From Cytophagales bacterium (GTDB lineage: Bacteria; Bacteroidota; Bacteroidia; Cytophagales; Spirosomataceae), in the NCBI GenBank assembly GCA_004292855.1, contig RDXN01000043.1, forward strand, positions 1 through 64,000: 64,000 nucleotides of DNA, given 5' to 3'. The notes beneath the pieces were generated by a model that worked only from the letters and a program-made list of their open reading frames with translations, made no database searches and was not told the origin of the DNA. Made by a program: the position numbers and the translations under genes. Every line of letters starts with the position of its first letter. The stretch's first letter is position 1. Below are positions 1 through 7,727 of this stretch, piece by piece.

Positions 1-1
1 G

Positions 2-2206
2 CAGTGGCTCTTCAACACCCAAAGTACGCAGCCGGGGCAAGCCCAACGGGCCGAGTTTGCGGCCCCGCCTGTTATTGCCGAGGGACTGGGTATTTTCTAT
101 TGGTTCACGGGTGCCGATGGCAGTATTTTCTGGGATGACTGGGACGCTCTGACGCCGAACGCGCCGGTGGTGCCGGGTCGGGAGAATCTGGACAACAACC
201 GCCACTACGCCTGTTATGAGCACTATATTCATGGCTTGTGGCGGTTGTTCAAACACCACGGCGACATGTTTGTGGGTGGTGAGCAGTATCTCAACGAGCA
301 AACCGAGTGTTCCTACGATGGGGGCCGGACGTGGTATCGACTGAATGCTAACGCGCTCAAACGAAGCGGTTTGCCGATGGCACGGGCCATTGTCAAAGAC
401 AACCAGATTCTGATTGCCGCCACCCAGCCGTATGCCCGCGCCGATAAGCAAACGAGTGTGCAGGTTCGGTATGTGCAGAATGGGTATCGGTTCTACACGA
501 CGATCAACCTCAACGGCGACGAGATTTATCTGGGGCGGGCCACTATGCCCACTGGTAATGGTCCTTACATTGCTTCGGCAACTCAATTGCCCGTTGCTAC
601 TCCTCCATCGGGCGGAGGTGGGAGTGGCAATTTAGCCGCGACAGTTGTCAGCTATAATTGCCAGACCGGAGCCATCGTGTTTGGTAAAACGGGGGGCAAC
701 GGTTCCACGACTGAGTACATGTCCGTGGGCATCACGGGCTGGACAACAAACCCCAACGTACAGATTGGTGCGGGCTTGCGGTCGGACCCCAAAACGATCA
801 CGGTCAATGTTCGGCAAAACGGGGTAGAGGGTGCCCCCATCGTGTTCGACATGAAAGGGTATTGTACTGGAAACGTCCCGCTCCCAACGCCCCCGCCAAC
901 CAACCCAACTCCGCCCGTCACGCCAACACCACCGAGTGGGCCTTTCTCGGCTACGGTCGTGAGTTATAACTGCCAAACCGGAGCCATTGTGTTTGGCCGC
1001 AACGGGGGTAGTAGCAACGCAACGACGGAATATATGTCGGTGGGTATTACAGGCTGGACCACCAACGGCAATATTATCATCGACGGTGGACTGAAGTCTG
1101 ATCCTAAGCTAATTACAGTTAACGTGCGCCAGAATGGAGTTGAAGGAAGCCCCTTTCTGTTCGATATGAAGGGCTATTGTAACGGGAATCCAAATCCGCC
1201 AACACCCCCCGTCACCACACCCCCCATTGTCACGCCCCCGCCGACCACCACACCTCCGCCCACGAACCCGCCGACGGGTGGCGCACTAACAGCCACGGTT
1301 GTGAGCTACGACTGCCAAACGGGAACCATTACGTTCGGTAAAACAGGTGGTACCTCGGCCTCAACGGAGTATATGGCTATAGGAGTAACGGGTTGGACCC
1401 CCAACAGCACGTTTGTGCTTGATGGTGGCCTGCGGGCGGACCCCAAAACAATTACAATTCATGTTCGGCAAAATGGTTCGCCGGGGACGCCCTACACCTT
1501 TGATATGAAAGCCTACTGTTCAGGAACAACACCCCTGCCAACGCCCCCCGCCCCAACACCCCCTCCCGTGACGACTCCGCCGGTGGTTACGCCCCCCGCC
1601 CCAACACCCACGGGTCCTTGCGGAAGCCCCGCCAATACGGTTGGGCAACCGTTCCAGGTGACAGGCGTGAAGGACGTAAACTGCCAAAACGGCTCGTTCC
1701 GGGTAGTAACCACAGGCGGAAACGGATCAGGGATCAACTATGCTAACCTGGTGGGCCTGAGCAACAACGATCCGGCCAATTGCCAGCGCATTCTCGACAA
1801 CCCCGATTTGGTGCGGGCCGTAAACAACCCAACTTCCGACATTGGTATTTTCCAAATCCGGGTGACCCAAAACGGAACGACGAGCAACACCTTTAGCTTT
1901 AATTTCAAGCAATACTGCACCGGCTCGGCCCGCGTGGCCCGGGAAGCCCTCGCTGATTTAAACGTGACGGTTTATGGCAACCCCACCCTTGAAAACTGGG
2001 TTGATGTGAAGGTCGAAAATGTTCTGAATGAAGCCGTTCGCCTACGTGTAGTTGAAGGAGCAGGGCGTGTAGTTGGGCAGCAGTTTGTGGAACCCTCGGG
2101 CAACACGGTTCGCCAACGCATTAGCATTGACGGGGCAGGAGGGATATTGCTTTTGCAAGTAAGCACGCCTACCCGCACTAAAACAGTCAAACTGCTGAAG
2201 CAGTAG
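2..2206 (+). CDS. T9SS-secreted repeat protein, 5' end outside window
   Basis: The reading frame is open from the first bases of the window, so the N-terminus, and any signal peptide, lies upstream; 734 residues are visible. After a region with no family I recognise come three repeats of about 78 residues (nt 632-865, 944-1180, 1286-1519). Each starts near VVSYNCQTG and ends near FDMKGYC, with one Cys at each end that could form a disulfide. Pro/Thr-rich linkers separate them. A fourth, divergent copy spans about 1652-1918. The last 80 or so residues end in TKTVKLLKQ and look like a type A T9SS sorting domain, so export across the outer membrane by the PorX-regulated system is inferred. The function is unknown; the repeats may be adhesive or carbohydrate-binding. 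An inverted repeat begins 2 bp after the stop. Confidence 0.75.
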   Translation, partial: QWLFNTQSTQPGQAQRAEFAAPPVIAEGLGIFYWFTGADGSIFWDDWDALTPNAPVVPGRENLDNNRHYACYEHYIHGLWRLFKHHGDMFVGGEQYLNEQTECSYDGGRTWYRLNANALKRSGLPMARAIVKDNQILIAATQPYARADKQTSVQVRYVQNGYRFYTTINLNGDEIYLGRATMPTGNGPYIASATQLPVATPPSGGGGSGNLAATVVSYNCQTGAIVFGKTGGNGSTTEYMSVGITGWTTNPNVQIGAGLRSDPKTITVNVRQNGVEGAPIVFDMKGYCTGNVPLPTPPPTNPTPPVTPTPPSGPFSATVVSYNCQTGAIVFGRNGGSSNATTEYMSVGITGWTTNGNIIIDGGLKSDPKLITVNVRQNGVEGSPFLFDMKGYCNGNPNPPTPPVTTPPIVTPPPTTTPPPTNPPTGGALTATVVSYDCQTGTITFGKTGGTSASTEYMAIGVTGWTPNSTFVLDGGLRADPKTITIHVRQNGSPGTPYTFDMKAYCSGTTPLPTPPAPTPPPVTTPPVVTPPAPTPTGPCGSPANTVGQPFQVTGVKDVNCQNGSFRVVTTGGNGSGINYANLVGLSNNDPANCQRILDNPDLVRAVNNPTSDIGIFQIRVTQNGTTSNTFSFNFKQYCTGSARVAREALADLNVTVYGNPTLENWVDVKVENVLNEAVRLRVVEGAGRVVGQQFVEPSGNTVRQRISIDGAGGILLLQVSTPTRTKTVKLLKQ

Positions 2207-2207
2207 T

Positions 2208-2331
2208 TTTTTTAGACACCAGTACGCCGGAGCGGGAGGGCCACCAAGACGCACGGAGACACACGGAGAAAAATAGTTAAAAAACTCTGTGTACCTCCGT
2301 GCATCTTGGTGGTCCTCTGTGTCCAAAAAAA
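2208..2331. repeat. Intergenic inverted-repeat element between convergent genes
   Basis: Main arms at 2239-2268 and 2285-2314 are complementary with about six mismatches in 30; both carry a CACCAAGA-GCACGGAG theme. Outer arms at 2208-2220 and 2318-2330 (poly-T then AGACAC, and GTGTCC then poly-A) also pair. The element starts 2 bp after the preceding stop codon. The CACCAAGAC-type sequence resembles REP-like palindromes seen in many genomes (from memory). The rest of this 360-bp gap (2332-2446 and 2481-2566) holds nothing I recognise beyond the rpsU terminator. Confidence 0.7.
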
Positions 2332-2446
2332 TCAAAACAAATATCTCGCGCCAAATTGAAACTGCCGGGGCGGGGGTTCGAATAGCCACTTAAGTTATTG
2401 GTATTGAATAGATAACTTATGCTACGGAACCGGGTTTAGATTGCAC

Positions 2447-2480
2447 AAAAAAAGCGACCAACCCGAAGGTTGGCCGCTTT
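2447..2480 (-). terminator. Intrinsic terminator downstream of rpsU
   Basis: On the minus strand a GC-rich stem (AAAGCGGCCAACC, loop, GGTTGGTCGCTTT) is followed by a run of T. It lies about 85 bp past the rpsU stop and is the only hairpin plus T-tract in that direction. Confidence 0.8.
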
Positions 2481-2566
2481 CTGAAATCTCATTAGAAGCT
2501 CGACTAGTACGCCATAACTCGTTGCGCGCTTGAGTTAGCGGGCGGCATCGGAGCCGTTCAACAAGC

Positions 2567-2764
2567 CTATTGCTCGTTGTGGGTGCCGTACATTCTCTCT
2601 TTGTAAGACGCCTTGATAACCTGCGTCCGACGCTTGATCGACGGTTTTGTGAAAGCCGTCCGCGACCGGAGCTGACGAAGAACCCCTGTCTTCTCGAATT
2701 TCTTCTTGAAGCGTTTCAGGGCCTTGTCAATTGACTCGTTTTCTTTTACGTTAATGATTAACAT
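2567..2764 (-). CDS. rpsU: 30S ribosomal protein S21
   Basis: This 65-residue basic protein starts MLIINVKENESIDKALKRF and contains the FKKKFEKTGVLRQLRSR stretch typical of bS21. The length is normal for Bacteroidota. S21 is a small-subunit protein acting in translation initiation. It is monocistronic, with its own TTG-N20-TACCTTTG promoter whose -33 part lies inside the start of the divergent ppx gene, and a clear terminator downstream. Confidence 0.95.
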   Translation of the reverse strand: MLIINVKENESIDKALKRFKKKFEKTGVLRQLRSRTAFTKPSIKRRTQVIKASYKERMYGTHNEQ

Positions 2765-2802
2765 AATCCGGGATTACTGTTTTTTTTCGTTTAAACGGAG
2801 GG

Positions 2803-2833
2803 CAAAGGTAGTAGTTTTGCGGCAATGAAGCAA
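2803..2833 (-). promoter_or_regulatory. rpsU promoter (TTG-N20-TACCTTTG)
   Basis: The minus strand reads TTG (2833-2831), 20 bases, then TACCTTTG (2810-2803), matching the Bacteroidota -33/-7 consensus. The -7 element is 38 bp upstream of the rpsU ATG and lies one base from the divergent ppx -7 element. Confidence 0.7.
2812..2819 (+). promoter_or_regulatory. ppx -7 element, 5 bp before ATG
   Basis: TAGTTTTG is followed by CGGCA and then the ATG at 2825. Transcription would begin at or next to the start codon, implying a leaderless or nearly leaderless mRNA. I see no good -33 TTG at the usual distance. Confidence 0.5.
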
Positions 2834-3826
2834 GCAGTCATTGATTTAGGCACCAATACGTTCCACCTTATGATTGTGGAAGAGCAACCCGGCGGGTCTC
2901 GCCAAACGCTTTTTCGCGAGAGTCGGCCCGCTAAAATCGGTAAGGGGGGCATCAACCAGAACCACATTACGGACGAGGCAATCGACCGCGCATTGGGAGT
3001 GCTCACCTATTTCCGGTCGGTGCTCGATCAATTTAGCATTGACCCGGTCACGGTTCGGGCGTTCGGGACGAGTGCCATCCGAGTGGCGGCCAATCAGGCC
3101 CAGTTTATCGAACGCGTTCGGGCTGAAACGGGTATACAAATCCAGGTTATTTCGGGGGATGAAGAGGCCGCCTACATCTATGCCGGGGTTCGTTCGTCGG
3201 GGGCTATGAACCTGCATAATGACCCCAACCCACCCGTTTCGCTCATCATGGACATTGGCGGGGGGAGCGTAGAATTTATTCTCGGCACCCCCGACCGCAT
3301 TTTCTGGAAACAGAGCTTCGAGATCGGTGGGCAGCGACTGCTGGAACGGTTCATGCCTAACTCGCAAAACGCTATCAGCTTGGCCGCTGTGGAGCGCATG
3401 AACGATTTCTTCCGCGAGAAACTCCTGCCCCTCACCAACGCCATCCACCAATACGCCCCCACCACGGGCCGCCCCCTGCAATTGGTTGGCTCATCGGGCA
3501 CGTTCGATACGCTCGTGGATATGCACTATATGCACGAGCGCGGCCACCTGCCCGGACCGGTGCGCCGGAGCGACGGGACCACCGCCCCTGAACAAGCTGC
3601 CTTTGCCCTGCCCGTCAGCGAGTTTTACCGCGCCTACGATCTGCTCCTCACCCGCAACCACGACGAGCGCATGGCTCTCCCCGGCATGATCGAACTGCGC
3701 GTCGACATGATCGTGGTGGCCGTTTGCCTCATCGACTTTGTGCTAACCACCTTCGGCATCCAAACCATTATGGTGTCGACGTATGCGTTGAAAGAGGGGG
3801 TTCTTACAGCGAACAGCGATCAGTGA
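2825..3826 (+). CDS. Ppx/GppA family exopolyphosphatase-like phosphatase
   Basis: The 333-residue protein begins MKQAVIDLGTNTFHLMI, the phosphate-1 loop of the ASKHA fold, and has a second phosphate loop at LIMDIGGGSVEFI and the GTSAIRVAAN segment. It is expected to hydrolyse polyphosphate or pppGpp in the cytoplasm. At 333 residues it is the short two-subdomain form common in Bacteroidota, without the C-terminal HD extension of E. coli Ppx. The last residues (TANSDQ and stop) fall inside an intergenic repeat that begins at about 3806, so the natural C-terminus may have been replaced by repeat sequence. It is divergent from rpsU with back-to-back promoters. Confidence 0.88.
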   Translation: MKQAVIDLGTNTFHLMIVEEQPGGSRQTLFRESRPAKIGKGGINQNHITDEAIDRALGVLTYFRSVLDQFSIDPVTVRAFGTSAIRVAANQAQFIERVRAETGIQIQVISGDEEAAYIYAGVRSSGAMNLHNDPNPPVSLIMDIGGGSVEFILGTPDRIFWKQSFEIGGQRLLERFMPNSQNAISLAAVERMNDFFREKLLPLTNAIHQYAPTTGRPLQLVGSSGTFDTLVDMHYMHERGHLPGPVRRSDGTTAPEQAAFALPVSEFYRAYDLLLTRNHDERMALPGMIELRVDMIVVAVCLIDFVLTTFGIQTIMVSTYALKEGVLTANSDQ

Positions 3827-3953
3827 ACAACGATCAGAGAGCAGCGAACGACTACCAGTAATCAGTGAAACGGTAGAAGTAGAACAATTTTTATAAAGAC
3901 TTTTTAGTCTGTTAGCAGATAACTGTTCACTGCTCGTTGTCCTCTGTTCACTG
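3806..3953. repeat. Inverted-repeat element (ACAGYGAACAG type)
   Basis: The left arm (3806-3850) is made of short variants of ACAGCGAACAGCGATCAGTGAAC; the right arm (3911-3953) carries the complement (GTTCACTGCTCGTTGTCCTCTGTTCACTG). The left arm provides the last codons and TGA stop of the Ppx gene, and the right arm ends 5 bp before the ATG at 3959. It is the same arm family as the elements at 4919 and 56290. Confidence 0.75.
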
Positions 3954-3958
3954 AAATT

Positions 3959-4957
3959 ATGCACGGCGAAACCAACGCGAAGTCTTCGTACAAAAACCTG
4001 ATCTACACGGCTTGTATTGTAGTGGCCGTCATTACGGCCCTGTCGTTCCCGCAATTGTTTTTGCAGGTCGGCGACTTTCCGCTCAAAAAACTGATTGTGC
4101 CCTTGTTGCAGATCATCATGTTGGGCATGGGTACGACCATGTCGATTGCTGATTTTGAGGGCGTTGTGAAGCAGCCGAAGGCCGTAGTGATTGGTGTGGT
4201 TTGCCATTTTATCATCATGCCGCTGTTGGGCTACACGCTGGCAAACACGTTTAGTTTTCCTCCCGAAATTGCGGCTGGTGTGGTACTCATTGGCTGTTCG
4301 CCGAGTGGGCTGGCTTCTAACGTGATTTGCTTTGTGGCGAAGGCCAACGTGCCCCTTTCCATCACCGTTACCACCATTTCGACCTTGTTGGCCCCGTTTG
4401 TGATGCCCGCCCTGATGAAGTTGCTGGCTGGTCAGTTTATTGAGATCGGATTCTGGAAAATGATGATCGAGATCATGCAGATCGTTATCCTGCCCGTGGC
4501 CGTGGGACTGATCCTGAACCGGGTATTCCGGCAATCGGCGGTTATTATCAATAAAGTAATGCCGCTCGTTTCGATGGCGGGCATCGTGCTGATTGTGGCG
4601 ATCATCACGGCGGCTGGTCGCGATAGTCTATTGGCGGTGGGCTGGACGCTGGCCCTGTGCGTGCTGATCCACAACCTCTCTGGCTTCACCCTCGGCTACT
4701 GGACCGGGCGACTGTTTGGTCTGGAAGAGCAAAGCTGCCGGACCATTGCTATCGAGGTAGGCTTGCAAAACGCTGGCCTGGCATCGGGAATTGCCGTGCA
4801 AATGGGTAAGGTGGCCACTGTCGGCTTAGCCCCGGCCTTGTTTGGCCCCATCATGAACACAACGGGTTCGCTGCTCGGCACGTTCTGGAGCCAACGGGTA
4901 ACAGAAAACAGTGATCATCGAACAGAGAACAGTGTACAACTCGCCCCGAACAATTAA
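3959..4957 (+). CDS. Bile acid:sodium symporter family (BASS) transporter
   Basis: This 332-residue membrane protein has about nine or ten hydrophobic helices. Family features include the IGCSPSGLASNVICF segment and EVGLQNAGLASGIA, the two crossover regions of the BASS fold that bind sodium. It probably imports an organic anion with sodium across the inner membrane; the substrate cannot be told from sequence (bile acids are unlikely; pantoate, pyruvate and 2-keto acids are known for relatives). The hydrophilic tail after FWSQRV is encoded by an intergenic repeat arm, so the last 18 or so residues are probably not ancestral. The ATG at 3959 follows directly after the upstream repeat. Confidence 0.88.
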   Translation: MHGETNAKSSYKNLIYTACIVVAVITALSFPQLFLQVGDFPLKKLIVPLLQIIMLGMGTTMSIADFEGVVKQPKAVVIGVVCHFIIMPLLGYTLANTFSFPPEIAAGVVLIGCSPSGLASNVICFVAKANVPLSITVTTISTLLAPFVMPALMKLLAGQFIEIGFWKMMIEIMQIVILPVAVGLILNRVFRQSAVIINKVMPLVSMAGIVLIVAIITAAGRDSLLAVGWTLALCVLIHNLSGFTLGYWTGRLFGLEEQSCRTIAIEVGLQNAGLASGIAVQMGKVATVGLAPALFGPIMNTTGSLLGTFWSQRVTENSDHRTENSVQLAPNN

Positions 4958-4990
4958 CGAGTTATAGTTTTTAATTCTGTTCTCTGTTCA
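4919..4990. repeat. Inverted-repeat element (GAACAGAGAACAG arms)
   Basis: The left arm at 4919-4932 pairs with the right arm at 4977-4990 over 13 bases; a weaker related copy lies at 4900-4918. The left arm sits inside the 3' end of the transporter gene. The right arm contains the TGA stop of the convergent DUF5686 gene, so one element shapes the ends of both genes. Confidence 0.7.
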
Positions 4991-7531
4991 CAACCCCACC
5001 CAGGCCGAGAATTTGACTGCAAAGGGCGTGACACCGGGATTGTCGCGGTAGGTCAGGCGGTGGGTGGCGTCGACCCGGATGAACTTGAAAATGTTGTCGA
5101 TGCCGTACCCCACCTCGATATACGGCACTCGGTTGAGCGACTGGAAACCGGCCACGGGCTGCCCCAACGCGTCGGTGGGGGCGGAGAGATTCAGGTTGTC
5201 GGCCCGGATGCCTCCGTACATAATGCGGCCCGTGACGAGGGTGCGCCACTTGAGCCGCCGAATGGCCGGGATGCGATTGAAAAACAAACCCTCAAAATTG
5301 TGCTCCACGTGTGCCGATGCGTAGCGGTCGGTCGCAAACTCGAAGAAATTCATCAGGTTATAGGCGTTGTAGACCCAAAACGAAGTCTCGTTGCCCAGCG
5401 GGATAAACAGCAACGGATACGGCACCGCCGACGGAATTACCCCCGCCCCCAGCGTGTAGCTCGTCCGACCCCAAATCCCCAACCGAAACGAGTGCTTCAT
5501 CTCGGCTGTGAGTCGGTGATAGGGGTACACTGTGTTGGTGCCGTCGCGAATGCCGAGCGTGTAGCGGAATGTGATTTCGGGCTTGCGCGTCGTACCGAAG
5601 CTAAGCCGCTCATTGTCGCTCTGCACGATCACCTCGTCGGGGGCGAAGCGGGTTTCGAACGAGAGTTCGCTCGCCCGGAACCGCGACCGAATTTGGTCAT
5701 TGCTCTGGTTGCCAGCACTTTCGTAGAACCCAAACGGATACAGCGGGTTAAAACTCCGGTTACGGAGGCTCACCGTTTGGGTGAAGCCCTTGCCCAGTTC
5801 ATGACGGATGTAGGCCGTTGTTAATTCTTGCGTATAGGGTCGGCGGATGGTTCCGAAGCGCGAGAACGCCAGGAACAGGTAGTTGCTGCCGATATTCTCC
5901 GACGATACACCCAGCCGCTCGATGTCGTAGGTGTGCCGGAAACCCACCACCGTCCAGGGCTTGCGCTTCACGATAAAGTCAGCCCCGATGCCGTATTTTA
6001 ATTGCGTGTCGCGTGTTCCGTAAGCCAGATAGCCGTTCAACACCCACCGCCGACTAAAATAACTGTTGGTACGCACCCCCACCCGAAACCGGTTGCCCTC
6101 AATATTGTTGTTGGCATAGGTGTAGAGCAGCGGTCCCACGTCTACATTGACCTTACCAATCGGCTGATACCCATTGGCAAACAGCCGGATAGCCTCACCC
6201 GTGATCTTTACAATCGGCACGTTGCGCACCGAATCGACCACGCGCAGTGCCCGCATCTCGTCGGCAGAGAGTGAGTCGGGCCGGGCCGTTTGCCAATACC
6301 CTTTTGGAATGTCGCGGTAATCATCGGCAAGTTCGAGGGTAGGGCTGTAAAATTCGAGGGGTTGGGGTTGGTTAATGACCACGTTGCGAGCCGTCGCAAA
6401 AAAACGAATGAGTGCGCCGGGTGTGCCGGGGGTTAGTTCGTCGGTGTCGATCCGAACCTCCGTACGCAGGGGTAACCGTGCTCCACCGGGTAGGGTTTCC
6501 CACTCCTGATTCACCCGAATTTCCTCAATAAAATTGATGTTGGCCCGCCGGTCAATGCGCGTCTCGATCTGCACCAGTCCCAGGCGCATAGTGTCGAGCC
6601 AGGCTGTGCCCATAAAGGCGAGGTCGGTAGCGCGTTTGGGTTCAAAATCGATCTGATAGCACATTAGATTGCCCACGGCCACGGTGTCGATCATCTGCAC
6701 CTTGTAGACCGTTTCCCAAACGTCGCCAAGTGGCGAGGGGATGTCCTTGCGTAACACCCGCACGTAGTTCTGGTAGAAATTATATTGCTGAAATGAGGCC
6801 CCCGTAAACTGCGATAGCAGGCCTCCTTCCTGAATACCCACGGCTTTCACTTGCGATTTCAACACTTTTTCCTTCGTGCGGTCGGGTTGGTTGCGTTGGT
6901 AGTATTCGGAGTGGTTTTCGGTGATAAACACCGGCACGGCGGGTTGGCCATTTTCGTCGGTAATGGCGGGCAGACGACTCAACACGCGCCCAATTGGCCC
7001 CTGTCGGCCCTGCACCGTCTCGCCATTTCGCTTCACGCGGGGTTTCTTCTTAACGTTGTTAATATACGCTTCGACCTTCGTGTAGCTGTCGTATTGAAAC
7101 GCCGTCAGTTGTTCCGGGTTGAACTCGGCCCGCCGGGGTAGGGCCGCCCGCAGAACTCGGTAGGCCGGGTCGCCCCCTTTGCCATATACACGCACTTCTT
7201 TCAGGCGATTATCGGCAGATTCCAGGGCCGCATCAACCGTTTGGCTCGTGGCCCGTGTGAGGGCTACGGCCTTGGTTTTAAAGCCTAAGCTCGTTACGAG
7301 CAGCGAGTCGCCGATTTGAGTCGTACGCAGTTGAAAGCGACCTTCTGCATCGGCGGTTGCACCAGCCGTGCGGCCCTTAACCGAAATAGAGGCAAACGGA
7401 ATTCCTGCGTTTGTTGCAGATTCGGTTACGCGACCCGAAATGGTAAATATGGTCTGCCCCCTCACCCACAACGGAACGAGGGCAAGCAAACAAAACCAAA
7501 GCAGGAAACAAGAGCGTAACGGAGATTGCAT
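4988..7531 (-). CDS. DUF5686 outer-membrane protein with carboxypeptidase-like domain
   Basis: This 847-residue secreted protein has a signal peptide (hydrophobic 8-24, cleavage near VRGQ), then a carboxypeptidase regulatory-like beta-sandwich (about 28-110: ISGRVTESATNAGIPFASI, DAEGRFQLRT). A long DUF5686 region follows, rich in Arg, Tyr and alternating beta-strands, ending in an aromatic-rich strand and WVGL, as expected for an outer-membrane barrel. Such proteins are widespread in Bacteroidota; the role is not established, with surface assembly or nutrient handling plausible. The TGA stop lies in the arm of the downstream inverted repeat. It is convergent with the transporter gene and divergent from the gene at 7728. 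Confidence 0.8.
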   Translation of the reverse strand: MQSPLRSCFLLWFCLLALVPLWVRGQTIFTISGRVTESATNAGIPFASISVKGRTAGATADAEGRFQLRTTQIGDSLLVTSLGFKTKAVALTRATSQTVDAALESADNRLKEVRVYGKGGDPAYRVLRAALPRRAEFNPEQLTAFQYDSYTKVEAYINNVKKKPRVKRNGETVQGRQGPIGRVLSRLPAITDENGQPAVPVFITENHSEYYQRNQPDRTKEKVLKSQVKAVGIQEGGLLSQFTGASFQQYNFYQNYVRVLRKDIPSPLGDVWETVYKVQMIDTVAVGNLMCYQIDFEPKRATDLAFMGTAWLDTMRLGLVQIETRIDRRANINFIEEIRVNQEWETLPGGARLPLRTEVRIDTDELTPGTPGALIRFFATARNVVINQPQPLEFYSPTLELADDYRDIPKGYWQTARPDSLSADEMRALRVVDSVRNVPIVKITGEAIRLFANGYQPIGKVNVDVGPLLYTYANNNIEGNRFRVGVRTNSYFSRRWVLNGYLAYGTRDTQLKYGIGADFIVKRKPWTVVGFRHTYDIERLGVSSENIGSNYLFLAFSRFGTIRRPYTQELTTAYIRHELGKGFTQTVSLRNRSFNPLYPFGFYESAGNQSNDQIRSRFRASELSFETRFAPDEVIVQSDNERLSFGTTRKPEITFRYTLGIRDGTNTVYPYHRLTAEMKHSFRLGIWGRTSYTLGAGVIPSAVPYPLLFIPLGNETSFWVYNAYNLMNFFEFATDRYASAHVEHNFEGLFFNRIPAIRRLKWRTLVTGRIMYGGIRADNLNLSAPTDALGQPVAGFQSLNRVPYIEVGYGIDNIFKFIRVDATHRLTYRDNPGVTPFAVKFSAWVGL

Positions 7532-7727
7532 TCAATAGGAGGTGGTAAGTATGGAGCAAACGTCATGCCAGTAAACTTGGTTTACCATGCCCGACGTTTT
7601 GTGATAAACGGCGAAACAAACGAATATACGTAATCTTGCCGTTACCTGTTGCTCAATAAGTGGATGAAAATGTACCTGCCTACCCTTATTTTGCCAATTC
7701 GTTGACTGCTCAACAAACCATCCGATA

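Noticed and set aside
2370-2400. tRNA-like GGGGGTTCGAATAGCC string
   Set aside because: No acceptor stem or cloverleaf could be drawn around it.
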